From Micromonospora sp. KC213 (GTDB lineage: Bacteria > Actinomycetota > Actinomycetes > Mycobacteriales > Micromonosporaceae), in assembly GCF_004348325.1 (NCBI RefSeq), contig NZ_SMKF01000047.1, positions 1-35,067 of the forward strand: DNA of 35,067 nucleotides, read 5' to 3'. The position numbers were made by a program, and so were the translations under genes. How positions within the stretch are numbered: the first letter of the stretch is position 1; each line of letters begins with the position of its first letter. The notes under the pieces are model-generated. The model was not told where the DNA came from, searched no databases, and worked only from the letters and a program-made list of their open reading frames with translations. Below, piece by piece: positions 24,219 through 32,952 of this stretch.

Positions 24219-24632
24219 ATGGACCGAGGGCACCGCACGGTCGCGCACACCGCCGACGTACGAATCGAGGCATGGGCGCCGGACCGGGACGGTTGCCTGG
24301 CCGAGGCGGTCGCCGCGCTGGTGGCGACCTTCGCCGACACCGACGCGGTGCCCGCCACCGGCGAGACCACCTTCGAGTTGCCTGTCGGCGACAACGACGA
24401 ACTGCTGGTCGGTCTCCTCGACGAGGTCATCTTCCGGTTGGAGACCGAGGGCACACTGCCGCTGGTGACCGAGGCGCAACCCGCCGACGGAGGACTGCGG
24501 GTGCGGTGGCGCACGGTGGACGCCGACGCGGTGGAGCTGGTGGGGGCGGTGCCGAAGGCGGTCAGCCTGCACGCGCTGCGCTTCGACCGGGACGCGACCG
24601 GATGGCGGTGCGCGGTGACCGTCGACGTGTGA
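24219..24632 (+). CDS. Archease, RtcB activator
   Basis: A 137-residue protein of the archease family, which speeds RtcB turnover by promoting guanylylation with GTP. It opens with HRTVAHTADVRIEAW, the HTAD signature with a metal-binding acidic residue. EVIFRLETEGTLP follows in mid-protein, and near the C-terminus PKAVSLHALRFD matches the conserved KA-x-x-x-H region. The rtcB gene is adjacent but convergent, with 21 bases between the stops, so the two are not in one operon. It follows the B3/4 gene by 50 bases on the same strand. Confidence 0.92.
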   Translation: MDRGHRTVAHTADVRIEAWAPDRDGCLAEAVAALVATFADTDAVPATGETTFELPVGDNDELLVGLLDEVIFRLETEGTLPLVTEAQPADGGLRVRWRTVDADAVELVGAVPKAVSLHALRFDRDATGWRCAVTVDV

Positions 24633-24653
24633 GCACCGGCCCCGGACGCCGGC

Positions 24654-26072
24654 TCAGCCCTTGACCACGCCGATCGGGACCAGCCGGGCCACCCGCCGGC
24701 ACAGCCCGGCACCCTCGGTCGCCTCGATCACCGCCGTGATGTCCTTGTACGCCTCCGGCATCTCCTCGGCCAGGCCGCGCCGCGACGCGCCCCGTACGGC
24801 GATGTCGCGGGCCTGCATCTCCCGGCGCGGATCGTGGCCACGCGCCGCCCGGGTGGCCTGCCGGCGGCTGCGGACGCGACCCGCGCCGTGGCAGGTGGAG
24901 GCGAAGGCCGGCGCCCCGGGCACCCCGACCAGGACGTACGACGGGGTGCCCATCGAGCCGGGGATGAGCACCGGCTGGCCGACGGGACGCAGGTCGTCGG
25001 GAAGCTCCGGATGGCCGGCCGGCAGGGCATGGGTGGCGCCCTTGCGGTGCACGCAGAGCCGGCGCAGCACGCCGTCCACCTCGTGTTCCTCGATCTTGGC
25101 GAGGTTGTGCGAGACGTCGTACACCAGGTCCAAAGCGCGGCCGGTGCGGTCGGCGAAGACCCGGCGGGCCGACTCGGCCAGCAGTTGCCGGTTGGCCCGG
25201 GCGTAGTTGGCGGCGGCGGCCATCGCGCCGAGATAGGCACGGCCCTCGGGCGACACCACCGGGGCGCAGGCCAGTTGCCGGTCGGGCACCTCGATGCCGT
25301 ACCGGGGCATGGCCCTCTCCATGGCCCGTACGTGATCGGTGCAGACCTGGTGGCCCAGCCCCCGCGAACCAGAGTGGATCATGACGCAGATCTGGCCGTG
25401 CCGCAGCCCGAAGACCTCCGCCACCGCCCGGTCGTAAACCTCGTCGACGGCCTGCACCTCGAGGAAGTGGTTGCCGGAGCCGAGACTGCCCACCTGCTGC
25501 TGGCCGCGCTGCACGGCCCGTTCGCTCACCTGCGCCGGGTCGGCGTCGGCCACGGCCCCGCCGTCCTCGCACCGTGCCAGATCCCGCGCGGTGCCGTGAC
25601 CCCGGTCCACGGCGTACCGGGAGCCGCCGCGCAGCACCGCGTCGAGTTCGGCCCGGTCGGCGAGCTGCCACACCGCGCCCCGGCCCATCCCCCGGGGCGT
25701 ACCGGCACCCAGCCCGTCCATCACCGACTCCAGGACGCCGTCCAACTCGCCCCGGTCCAGGTCCACGGCGAGCAACCGCACCCCGCAGGAGATGTCGAAT
25801 CCGACACCGCCGGGCGACACCACCCCGCCATCGGCCGGGTCGGTGGCCGCCACCCCACCGATCGGAAAGCCGTACCCCCAGTGCACGTCCGGCATGGCGT
25901 ACGCGGCGCCGACGATGCCGGGCAGCGTGGCCACGTTCGCCACCTGCTCCAGCGACCGATCCCCCGCCACGTCCGGCAACAGCGACCGGGACGCGAACAC
26001 GGTTCCGGGTACCCGCATCGGATCGTGCCGGTCGATGCGGAACCGGTAGGGCGCCTCCTCGACCAGCTCCAT
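24654..26072 (-). CDS. rtcB: RNA-splicing ligase RtcB
   Basis: A 472-residue GTP-dependent RNA ligase that joins 3'-phosphate (or 2',3'-cyclic phosphate) to 5'-OH RNA ends. Metal and active-site motifs are present: [28 protein letters not shown] (Asp and Cys ligands), [33 protein letters not shown], and [15 protein letters not shown] containing the His that forms the covalent GMP link. [11 protein letters not shown] matches the conserved substrate-binding loop. I start at the ATG at 26072; a GTG at 26081 is also in frame. Archease is the convergent neighbour. In bacteria RtcB is linked to repair of cleaved tRNA and rRNA. Confidence 0.95.
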   Translation of the reverse strand: MELVEEAPYRFRIDRHDPMRVPGTVFASRSLLPDVAGDRSLEQVANVATLPGIVGAAYAMPDVHWGYGFPIGGVAATDPADGGVVSPGGVGFDISCGVRLLAVDLDRGELDGVLESVMDGLGAGTPRGMGRGAVWQLADRAELDAVLRGGSRYAVDRGHGTARDLARCEDGGAVADADPAQVSERAVQRGQQQVGSLGSGNHFLEVQAVDEVYDRAVAEVFGLRHGQICVMIHSGSRGLGHQVCTDHVRAMERAMPRYGIEVPDRQLACAPVVSPEGRAYLGAMAAAANYARANRQLLAESARRVFADRTGRALDLVYDVSHNLAKIEEHEVDGVLRRLCVHRKGATHALPAGHPELPDDLRPVGQPVLIPGSMGTPSYVLVGVPGAPAFASTCHGAGRVRSRRQATRAARGHDPRREMQARDIAVRGASRRGLAEEMPEAYKDITAVIEATEGAGLCRRVARLVPIGVVKG

Positions 26073-26147
26073 CCCCCGCACCTACCCACCGCACCCGACG
26101 GCACACCTGCCACGATTGGCGTGACCACGCCCGGGTAGTGCGCAACC

Positions 26148-26957
26148 ATGCCTGAACGACACGAGAGCTACCCGACAATCGCCATCATCACCGGCGCCGA
26201 CTCCGGCATCGGCAAGGCCTGCGCCGTCGCGCTCGCCGAGGCGGGCTTCGACATCGGCATCACCTGGCACACCGACCGTGACGGCGCGCGACGCACCGCC
26301 GAGGAGGTACACGCCACCGGCCGCCGCTGCGAGGTCGCCGAGCTGGACCTGACCCGACTGCCCGAGGCCGCCACCGTCGTCGACGAGCTGGCCGACCGGC
26401 TGGGCGGCGTAGGGGTCTTGGTCAACAACGCCGGTACGGGGGCGTCCGTCCCGTTCGTCGACACCGGCTGGGAGCAGTGGCGGGAGGTGCTCGCGGTGGA
26501 CCTGGACGGGCCATTCCTGTGCGGGCAGCGGGCCGCGCGGCGGATGCGGGCCGCCGGGCGGGGTGGCCGGATCATCAACATCACCAGCGTGCACGAGCAC
26601 GCGCCCCGGGTCGGCTCCGCCGCGTACTGCGCGGCCAAGGGCGGGCTGGGGCTGCTGACCCGGGTGATGGCGCAGGAGTTGGCCGCCGACGGCATCACCG
26701 TCAACGCGGTGGCACCCGGGGAGATCAGCACCCCGATGACCGGGCAGGAGGACGTCGACCCGTTCACCCAGCAGCGGCCGGGCGTGCCGGTGGGCCGCCC
26801 GGGTGACGCGCGGGAGGTAGCCGCGGTGGTGGCGCTGCTCGCCTCCCCCGCCGCCGCGTACGTCACCGGGGCGTCCTGGCCGGTCGACGGCGGGATGCTG
26901 CTCATGGGCCCGCAGGCGGGTTCGCACCTGCCGTCGGACGACTGGCGATCGGTGTGA
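26148..26957 (+). CDS. SDR-family oxidoreductase
   Basis: A 269-residue classical short-chain dehydrogenase. Features in order: IITGADSGIGKACAVALAE for cofactor binding, NNAGTGASVPF, INITSVHEHAP with the catalytic Ser, YCAAKGGLGLLTRV with Tyr and Lys, VNAVAPGEISTPMT, and the C-terminal YVTGASWPVDGGMLLMGPQ. It resembles glucose/3-oxoacyl reductase-type SDRs; the real substrate is not predictable. The ATG at 26148 has no clear ribosome site and may be leaderless. It is divergent from rtcB, 75 bases away, and seems to be transcribed alone. Confidence 0.9.
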   Translation: MPERHESYPTIAIITGADSGIGKACAVALAEAGFDIGITWHTDRDGARRTAEEVHATGRRCEVAELDLTRLPEAATVVDELADRLGGVGVLVNNAGTGASVPFVDTGWEQWREVLAVDLDGPFLCGQRAARRMRAAGRGGRIINITSVHEHAPRVGSAAYCAAKGGLGLLTRVMAQELAADGITVNAVAPGEISTPMTGQEDVDPFTQQRPGVPVGRPGDAREVAAVVALLASPAAAYVTGASWPVDGGMLLMGPQAGSHLPSDDWRSV

Positions 26958-27111
26958 CACCCGTCGGCACGGTGCCCGACTCCTGAGGCGTCCGAGCGCC
27001 GCGGCCGCACCCGGGCAGCGGCGTCGTGTCCCCCTCGCGACGGGCCGGGCACAATAGGGTCCGGCCCGCGACGGACGGAGCCGCACATAGACCAGCCGGG
27101 AGCTCCCACCC

Positions 27112-27984
27112 GTGTCGCCACCGCCAACCCCGGACGAGCTGCACGCCGACTGCGCCCGCTGCGTCGGCCTGTGCTGCGTGGCCCCCGCCTTCGCCGCCTC
27201 CACCGACTTCGCCATCGACAAGTCCGCCGGCCAACCCTGCCCCAACCTGCGCCCGGACTCCCGCTGCGGCATCCACGACCGGCTACGCGAACACGGCTTC
27301 CCCGGCTGCACCGTCTTCGACTGCTTCGGCGCCGGCCAGCGGATCACCCAGCACACCTTCGGCGGGCAGGACTGGCGCACCGACCCCGGCACCGCCGCCG
27401 CCATGTTCGCCGCGTTCACGGTCGCCCGACCGCTGCACGAACTGCTCTGGTACCTCACCGAGGCGCTGGCGCTCACCCCGACCGGGGCACTACGCGACGA
27501 CCTGTCCACCGCCATCGAGCAGACCCGGCGACTGACCGCCGGCGACGTCGACCACCTGCCGGCGGTCGACGTCGACGCTCACCGGGCGCAGGTCAACCCA
27601 CTGCTGATCCGGGCCAGCGAGCAGGCCCGCCACGAACACCGCGGCCCCGACCACCGGGGCGCCATGCTGCTCGGCGCGGACCTGCGACAGGCGGACCTGA
27701 CCGGGGCGAACCTGCGGGGCGCCTGCCTGGTCGGAGCGGACCTGCGCGGCGTACGGCTGCGGGCCGCCGACCTCACCGGCGCGGACCTGCGCGGAGCCGA
27801 CCTGCGCGGGGCCGACCTGCGCGACACGCTTTTCCTGCACCAGTCCCAACTCGACGCCGCCCGCGGCGACCGGACCACCCGACTGTCGGCGGCACTGCGC
27901 CACCCCGGCCACTGGTCCGGACTGACTCTCACCCCGGCCCGCCGGCCCGGCCGAACCCGCCCGGCGGCCCGCCGCCACCGGTGA
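27112..27984 (+). CDS. Cys-cluster plus pentapeptide-repeat fusion protein
   Basis: A 290-residue protein with two parts. Residues 1-75 carry a YkgJ-like cysteine pattern: Cys14, Cys17, Cys21 and Cys22 in CARCVGLCC, then CPNL, CGIHDRL and GFPGCTVFDCFGAGQ, suited to Zn or Fe-S binding. A helical middle follows. Around residues 185-240 there are about eleven pentapeptide repeats of the A-D/N-L-x-x type, such as GADLRGADLRGADLR, which would form a right-handed beta helix. The tail is basic (Arg/Pro-rich). GTG at 27112 follows GGGAG. Function is unknown; some pentapeptide proteins mimic DNA and bind gyrase, but this one has no further evidence of that. Confidence 0.85.
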   Translation: MSPPPTPDELHADCARCVGLCCVAPAFAASTDFAIDKSAGQPCPNLRPDSRCGIHDRLREHGFPGCTVFDCFGAGQRITQHTFGGQDWRTDPGTAAAMFAAFTVARPLHELLWYLTEALALTPTGALRDDLSTAIEQTRRLTAGDVDHLPAVDVDAHRAQVNPLLIRASEQARHEHRGPDHRGAMLLGADLRQADLTGANLRGACLVGADLRGVRLRAADLTGADLRGADLRGADLRDTLFLHQSQLDAARGDRTTRLSAALRHPGHWSGLTLTPARRPGRTRPAARRHR

Positions 27985-28022
27985 CGGGTTTGCCCGCCGA
28001 CCAGACGGGCAGGTAGGTCGAC

Positions 28023-28277
28023 ATGACCAACGAACAGCGCACCGACCTGGCCAGCACCGACGAGCCGGACGGCACCCCGGCGTACGAGGCGTCACTGCGC
28101 CCGCCGGGCGACTCCCTGCGCGGCACCGACGACACCGGCGACGACTTCGCCGACCTGCCCGCCGATGAGCACCTGTCGGCCCGGGAGACCAGCCGCGCCG
28201 GCTACGACGTCGACGCCGTCTCCGGGGCGGCCGACCCCGCCCAGCGGGACGCGGTCAACCCCGCCAGCGAGGTGTAG
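28023..28277 (+). CDS. Small acidic hypothetical protein
   Basis: An 84-residue, very acidic, polar protein with no hydrophobic segment, apparently disordered. Asp and Glu are spread along it (TDDTGDDFADLPADEHLS). The ATG at 28023 follows AGGTAGGT. It lies 38 bases after the pentapeptide gene on the same strand and ends 9 bases before the convergent RNase HI stop. I recognise no family. Codon use with strong third-position GC supports a real gene. Confidence 0.65.
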   Translation: MTNEQRTDLASTDEPDGTPAYEASLRPPGDSLRGTDDTGDDFADLPADEHLSARETSRAGYDVDAVSGAADPAQRDAVNPASEV

Positions 28278-28286
28278 CGCAGCCGG

Positions 28287-28772
28287 TCACCGGACGGTCG
28301 CGGCAGCGCCGAGCGCGGCCCGCGCCTCGGTCATCCCCCGGTTGGCCAGCGCGTCGGCCCGCTCGTTCTCCGGATGGCCGTTGTGTCCCTTCACCCACAG
28401 CCAGGTCACCTCGTGCCGGCCACAGGCGGCCTCCAGCCGCTGCCACAGGTCGGCGTTCTTGACCGGCTGCTTCGCCGCGGTCAGCCAGCCGTTGCGTTTC
28501 CACCCGGCCAGCCAGCCGGTGATGCCGTTACGCACGTACGTGCTGTCGGTGTGCACCCGCACGGCGGCCGGCCGGGTCAGCGCCTCCAACGCCTGGATCG
28601 CGGCGGTGAGCTCCATCCGGTTGTTGGTGGTGGGGGTCGCTTCCCCGCCGCACAGTTCCCGCTCGTGCTCGCCGTAGCGCAGCACCACACCCCAACCACC
28701 CGGCCCGGGATTGCCGCTGCACGCCCCGTCGGTCCAGATCTCCACAACCCTGCTGCCCGCCGCGTCCACCAC
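28287..28772 (-). CDS. rnhA: Ribonuclease HI
   Basis: A 161-residue enzyme that cuts RNA in RNA-DNA hybrids. The metal-binding acidic residues are all visible: Asp in [17 protein letters not shown], Glu in [14 protein letters not shown], Asp in [12 protein letters not shown] and Asp in [23 protein letters not shown] contains the flexible-loop His. Length is normal for the bacterial single-domain type, with no extra N-terminal hybrid-binding domain. The start is a double GTG. It lies downstream of the NACHT remnant on the same strand. Confidence 0.95.
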   Translation of the reverse strand: MVDAAGSRVVEIWTDGACSGNPGPGGWGVVLRYGEHERELCGGEATPTTNNRMELTAAIQALEALTRPAAVRVHTDSTYVRNGITGWLAGWKRNGWLTAAKQPVKNADLWQRLEAACGRHEVTWLWVKGHNGHPENERADALANRGMTEARAALGAAATVR

Positions 28773-28869
28773 GCCCCGAACCTACCGCCCCGCCCCACCG
28801 TTCTGATCACCAACCGGCCGCCCGTCGTTTCCAGCCCGGACGAGGTCGAACCCGTCCGGCGAAGCGGGG

Positions 28870-29737
28870 TCAATCCCCGGAAGACAGCTCGGAGACGACG
28901 CCTCGGTACCGCACAATGGGGTGGTCCCAACGCAGAGTGGCCGTACATGGCGCGGTATCGGTGCGACGCACGGATACCGCGAAGGTCTTCGCCTGGGGCG
29001 GGGCCGCGTGCGGCCCGTCGCGTCGGCTCCCGGTGGCCCGGACCTCTACCGACCGCATCAGCCGGCCGTCAATGACCATCCGCCACTCGAAGACGGCGTC
29101 GGCGCCGCCCTCCGACCGGCCGATGGTGAACCCGCCATCCACCCCACGCAACCGCATGACCCGCTGCCTGCCCGGCAGGGCGAAGGTGGTGCTGGCCCGG
29201 CCGCCAGGGCCGATCTGCCACTGGTAGCCGGTGTGCTCGTAGCAACGTGCGTTGCCGCCACCGGCGGTACAGCTCGGCACCAGGATGGATTCCGGCCGGT
29301 CTCCCGGAGCGATAGACGGGAGGCAACGGTCCCGCGGAGATCATGAACAGCACCATGAACAGCAGGACCACCGCCGCCACGCAGAGGCGGACCCGCTGCC
29401 GGTGCAGCGTCGATCGGTGCGCATCCGGCTTCGTCTCCGCCGGAAGCACGGCGGATCGACTCGCCTCACCGGCCAGGTACTCCTGCAGGATCAGGTGCCG
29501 GAACTGGTAGCGCGCACCCGACTGACGTAGCACTCCCCTGCGGTGAGCGTCATCGAGAAATCGGGCCAGCCGAAACGGCAACCGGCCGGTGGCACCCAAC
29601 CAGACCCGGACGACCAGGAACGAACCCCACGTGTGGTCGAGCGTGGTGGCCAGGGCGTATGCCGATCCGAACACACCGACGACGAGGGCCGCGTAGACGA
29701 GTCCCAGGCCCAGGCCGACCACAACCGCGGGCGCCAC
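28870..29737 (-). pseudogene. C-terminal remnant of a NACHT-type NTPase, truncated and frameshifted
   Basis: Frame A (29737 to about 29320) has a membrane segment LGLVYAALVVGVFGSAYAL, then GRLPFRLARFLDDAHRRGVL and YQFRHLILQEYLA. These resemble the end of actinobacterial NACHT/STAND proteins, where they follow the NTPase domain. A second hydrophobic segment LCVAAVVLLFMVLFMISAG follows. Beyond it the protein-like sequence continues in another frame (CRAVP-type Cys, ARCYEHTGYQW, FEWRMVIDGRLMRSV) to 28870. The join lies near a CCTCCC run at about 29325, suggesting a one-base indel. The P-loop and all of the NACHT domain are missing, and a stop lies just upstream of 29737. An assembly error could explain the frameshift but not the missing 5' part. 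Confidence 0.65.
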
Positions 29738-29829
29738 CGACCGCCGGCTACGTCAAACCCGGCAACTGCTTCGTGAACGACGAACGGGCCGAGCCGGCCC
29801 GCTGCCGGCGGCGGTCCCCGGCGAGGTGC

Positions 29830-31002
29830 TCAGGACCGGAACAGCCGGGCCCGCAGCCGGCCGGCGGCGTCACCGACGGCGGCCGAGGCCATCGGCAGCA
29901 GCGGACTGGATGCCATCACCGCCAGGTCCTCCACCGGGCGGGTGTCGCCGTCGAGGAAGCGCAGCACCCGCCGCGGCGGGTTGCGGTCGAACAACCGGCC
30001 GAAGAACTCCGGGCCGCCCACCCTCCCGGTGTCCAGTGCCCGCAACGCCACCCCGTCCATCCACCGGTGCCGACCCGGGTACGCCGGGCGGGGCACCGGG
30101 GGCCGGCCGGCGACGAGCGCCCCAGCCACCTGCGCGGCCTGCCGGCGCATCGCCGAGAAGGTGAACCCGGTCGACGGCCGGGTCGCCCCGCCGGCCGTGC
30201 CGAGGCGCACCACCCGCGCCGACGGCCGACGCGAGAAGGGTGCGTCGGTCATCGGAATCATCCCCTGCTCCACCTCCCGCACCATCGACCGGGTCGGGTC
30301 GACCCCGAGCCGGCCGGTGTAGTCGCGCAGCGCCGCGTCGTACGCCGCGTCGTCGATCAGCGCGGGTGCGAACTCGGTGTACTCCACCAGGGCGTACCGG
30401 TCGCTGACCGGCAGCACGTACCCGAAGGAGACCCCCCGGGCCGGCTGCGGGGTGCGGAAGTCCATCAGCACCGCCCGGTCCGGGTCGAACACCGGCACGG
30501 CCGACTCCACCCACCAGCCCCGGAAGTGCTGCCACCACGTGGTGCGCCCCCGCCGCCGCGGCGGTGCCGGCCGGGAGTCCAGCACCCAGCCGGCCCGCAC
30601 CAGCGCCCGGCCGTCGGTGTCGCGCACGGTCACCCCGGTGCCGTCGTCGTCGAGCGTGCCGGCCGCCGCCGTGAACCGGATGACACCGAGCCGCCGCTCC
30701 GCCTCGGCGGCCCGCGCGTACAGCGGCGCGGAACGCAGCATCGCGTACCGCAGCGGCGTCAGGTCCAGCACCCGTCGTCGCTGCGGCGTGGTCACCTCCA
30801 CCTGCCGCCACGTGGCGCTGAGCAGCGGCGCCACCTCGGCATCGGGTACGCCCCAGAACGCCCAGGTACGGTCCTGGCCCTGCTTGCGGACCGGGTCGAC
30901 CACCGCGATCCGCAGCCCGGTCAGGTGCTGCCGGTCCAGCGCGTCCAACACCAGGCAACCCGCACCACCGCCGCCGACGAGGGCCAGGTCGACGATCTCC
31001 AC
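29830..31002 (-). CDS. Lycopene cyclase family protein (CrtY/CrtL type)
   Basis: A protein of about 390 residues. It starts with the dinucleotide motif VDLALVGGGGAGCLVLDAL, followed by DRTWAFWGV, the FWG marker of lycopene cyclases. VLDSRPAPP is typical of the mid-region, and GMIPMTDAPFSRRP precedes RLGTAGGATRPSTGFTF, the second conserved region. It would form beta-ionone rings on lycopene. No other carotenoid gene is adjacent, so its cluster is split or lies elsewhere. I prefer the GTG at 31002 with AGGGTGG upstream; the frame is open to a GTG at 31020. It is divergent from the Gfo/Idh/MocA gene. Confidence 0.88.
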   Translation of the reverse strand: MEIVDLALVGGGGAGCLVLDALDRQHLTGLRIAVVDPVRKQGQDRTWAFWGVPDAEVAPLLSATWRQVEVTTPQRRRVLDLTPLRYAMLRSAPLYARAAEAERRLGVIRFTAAAGTLDDDGTGVTVRDTDGRALVRAGWVLDSRPAPPRRRGRTTWWQHFRGWWVESAVPVFDPDRAVLMDFRTPQPARGVSFGYVLPVSDRYALVEYTEFAPALIDDAAYDAALRDYTGRLGVDPTRSMVREVEQGMIPMTDAPFSRRPSARVVRLGTAGGATRPSTGFTFSAMRRQAAQVAGALVAGRPPVPRPAYPGRHRWMDGVALRALDTGRVGGPEFFGRLFDRNPPRRVLRFLDGDTRPVEDLAVMASSPLLPMASAAVGDAAGRLRARLFRS

Positions 31003-31097
31003 CGGCCCACCCTGCCACACCCGACTGCGGTCCGACCGCCGCCCGGCGGACCCGGCCGGAGCTACGGTCGTAACCGAAGCCGGCTGAGGGAGGCACT

Positions 31098-32156
31098 GTG
31101 GGCGAGGCGCTGCGGGTGGGGCTGCTGGGGTACGGAACCGCGGGCCGGGTGTTCCACGCCCCGCTGATCGCCGCCGCCCCCGGGCTGCGGCTGCACGCCG
31201 TGGTCACCACGAACCCGCAGCGGCGCGAGCAGGTTCGTCGGGAGCACCCCGATGTCCGCCTGGTCGACGACGTCGACCTGCTCTGGCGTACCCCGGAGGC
31301 GCTGGACCTGGTCGTGGTGGCCACGCCCAACCGGCACCACGTGCCGATGGCCCGCGCCGCCATCGCGGCCGGCCTGCCCGTCGTGGTGGACAAGCCCCTC
31401 GCGACCACCGCCGCCGAGGCCCGCGCGCTGGTCGACGAGGCGGCCCGGCGAAAGGTGCCGTTGACCGTCTTCCAGAACCGCCGCTGGGACGGCGACTTCC
31501 GCACCGCCCGGCGGCTGCTCGCCGCCGGCGAGCTGGGCCAGGTGACCCGCTTCGAGTCCCGCTTCGAACGGTGGCGGCCGGCGATCAAGCCCGGCTGGCG
31601 GGAGAACGCCGCACCCGACGACGCCGGCGGCGCCCTATACGACCTCGGCGCCCACCTGATCGACCAGGCGGTGCAGCTGTTCGGCCCGGTGTGCAACGTG
31701 TACGCCGAGGTGGACCGGCGCCGCCCCGGCGCGCGGGTCGACGACGACGCCTTCGTGGCCCTCACCCACGCCGGCGGGGTCCGCTCCCACTTGTGGATGA
31801 GCGCGGTCACCGCGCAGCTCGGGCCCCGGCTGCGGATCCTCGGCGACCGGGCCGCGTACACCACGTACGGGCTGGACGTGCAGGAGGCGGCGCTACGTGC
31901 CGGGGGCCGGCCGGGCAGCCCCGGCTGGGGCGAGGTCACCCCCGAGCGGTACGGCCGCCTCGGCGTCGACGGCGACCTGCGCGCCGTACCCACCGAGCCC
32001 GGCCGCTACCAGGACTTCTACCCGCAGGTGGTGGCGGCGCTGCGCGGCGAGGGGCCGATGCCGGTCGACCCGGCCGACGCGGCGACCACCGTGGCGCTGA
32101 TCGAGCTGGCTCACCGCTGCGCCGCCGAGGGCGTGGTGCTTCCCGTCGACATCTGA
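31098..32156 (+). CDS. Gfo/Idh/MocA-family oxidoreductase
   Basis: A 352-residue NAD(P)-dependent oxidoreductase. The N-terminal Rossmann motif is LRVGLLGYGTAGRVFHAPL; VVVATPNRHHVPMA and VVVDKPLATTAAEA hold the conserved Lys of the (E/D)KP motif. In the C-terminal domain GGALYDLGAHLIDQAVQLFG contains the catalytic Asp-x-x-x-His. This subgroup resembles YdgJ/YvaA-type inositol or sugar dehydrogenases; the substrate is not certain. The GTG at 31098 has GGGAGG upstream. It is 95 bases from the divergent lycopene cyclase start and has no co-directional partner. Confidence 0.9.
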   Translation: MGEALRVGLLGYGTAGRVFHAPLIAAAPGLRLHAVVTTNPQRREQVRREHPDVRLVDDVDLLWRTPEALDLVVVATPNRHHVPMARAAIAAGLPVVVDKPLATTAAEARALVDEAARRKVPLTVFQNRRWDGDFRTARRLLAAGELGQVTRFESRFERWRPAIKPGWRENAAPDDAGGALYDLGAHLIDQAVQLFGPVCNVYAEVDRRRPGARVDDDAFVALTHAGGVRSHLWMSAVTAQLGPRLRILGDRAAYTTYGLDVQEAALRAGGRPGSPGWGEVTPERYGRLGVDGDLRAVPTEPGRYQDFYPQVVAALRGEGPMPVDPADAATTVALIELAHRCAAEGVVLPVDI

Positions 32157-32241
32157 GGTGAGGGACCGTGCTGTGCACACCCGCTCCCTTCTTCGTCGAT
32201 GCTCCGCCTCACACCCTGTAAAGCATCCTAGGAGGCCAGCC

Positions 32242-32268
32242 GACTTGCCTGACCAGGTCGGGCAAGTC
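32242..32268. promoter_or_regulatory. Near-perfect 27-bp palindrome upstream of the surface protein gene
   Basis: GACTTGCCTGAC and its complement (one G-T pair) flank a 3-base centre, giving twelve pairs. It is 86 bases after the Gfo/Idh/MocA stop and 170 bases before the surface protein. It may be an operator or a hairpin terminator; there is no U-tract. The rest of 32157-32437 shows no ORF or known riboswitch. Confidence 0.5.
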
Positions 32269-32351
32269 CCCCGTCGCCGGGCAGAGGGAAAAGACGTGAC
32301 GGCAACGAAGATTTCTCATTTGCCCCGAGCCCGGGGCCCATCCCTCCTAGT

Positions 32352-32387
32352 GTTGGCCACACCGGTGCTAGTTACGGAGTTGGCCAC
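32352..32387 (+). repeat. Short direct repeat GTTGGCCAC, 27-base period
   Basis: GTTGGCCAC occurs at 32352-32360 and 32379-32387, either side of TAGTTA, a possible -10, upstream of the surface protein gene. It could be paired activator or repressor sites; the evidence is limited to the repeat itself. Confidence 0.35.
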
Positions 32388-32437
32388 CCGAACGACGTCC
32401 CACGCAGACAGCGGACGAAAAGTGAGGGAACACGCGT

Positions 32438-32926
32438 ATGAAGGCACAGACAGTTCTCGTATCGGCAACGCTCGGCGTGGGACTCGGCACGCTCCTCCTG
32501 CCGGCCGCCGCGCTCGCGGAGACGACCGTGTCACCGTCCACCACCCCCGTCGGCGGCACCGTCGTGCTCACCGCGAGGGGTTGCAACCCGAAGACCGGCG
32601 ACGCCCTCTTCCGCGTCACCGGACCGAACCGGGACCAGAACGTCCGATCCACCACGGCCGCCGCCGGCGGCGGGCTCAGCGCGGAACTCTTCACCGCCGG
32701 TTTCACCCTCGGCACCTACACGGTCACCGCCACCTGCGGTGACGGCAGCTCCGCCGGCAGCGCCACCTTCACCGTGACCCCGATCGGCGGCGCCCCCGCC
32801 GGCGGTGGTGGCGGAGACGACGGCACCGCCGGCCTGCTGGCCACCGGTGGCGCGCTGGCCGGCGCCGCCGCGCTCGGCGCCACCGTCCTGCTGCGCCGAC
32901 GGCAGCGGGCGGCCACCGTCGGCTGA
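32438..32926 (+). CDS. Secreted, sortase-anchored-like surface protein
   Basis: A 162-residue protein with a signal peptide (MKAQ, hydrophobic core, cleavage after AALA). A beta-rich Ig-like domain of about 90 residues follows, with a likely disulphide between Cys in ARGCNPK and ATCGDGS. Then comes a Gly-rich linker (GGAPAGGGGGDDG), LLATGG, a hydrophobic segment (ALAGAAALGATVLL) and a basic RRRQR tail. This is the layout of a sortase substrate, with LLATG in place of LPxTG or LAxTG. A sortase gene follows 92 bases downstream. ATG at 32438 has GAGGGA upstream. It probably coats or modifies the cell surface; binding partner is unknown. Confidence 0.82.
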   Translation: MKAQTVLVSATLGVGLGTLLLPAAALAETTVSPSTTPVGGTVVLTARGCNPKTGDALFRVTGPNRDQNVRSTTAAAGGGLSAELFTAGFTLGTYTVTATCGDGSSAGSATFTVTPIGGAPAGGGGGDDGTAGLLATGGALAGAAALGATVLLRRRQRAATVG

Positions 32927-32952
32927 CGCCGCCACCACACCATCCCTCGGAA

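Noticed and set aside
23081..24712. Large minus-strand frames opposite LysE, B3/4 and archease
   Set aside because: No family resemblance, while the plus-strand genes match families throughout.
29305..29335. GGAAT-N18-GTA on the minus strand near 29310 as a further ECF promoter
   Set aside because: The -10 is GTA not GTT and it lies inside the NACHT remnant coding sequence with no gene start after it.
32157..32437. Known riboswitch (c-di-GMP, SAM, SAH, guanidine) before the surface protein
   Set aside because: None of the consensus cores I know is present; only palindromic and repeated sites are visible.
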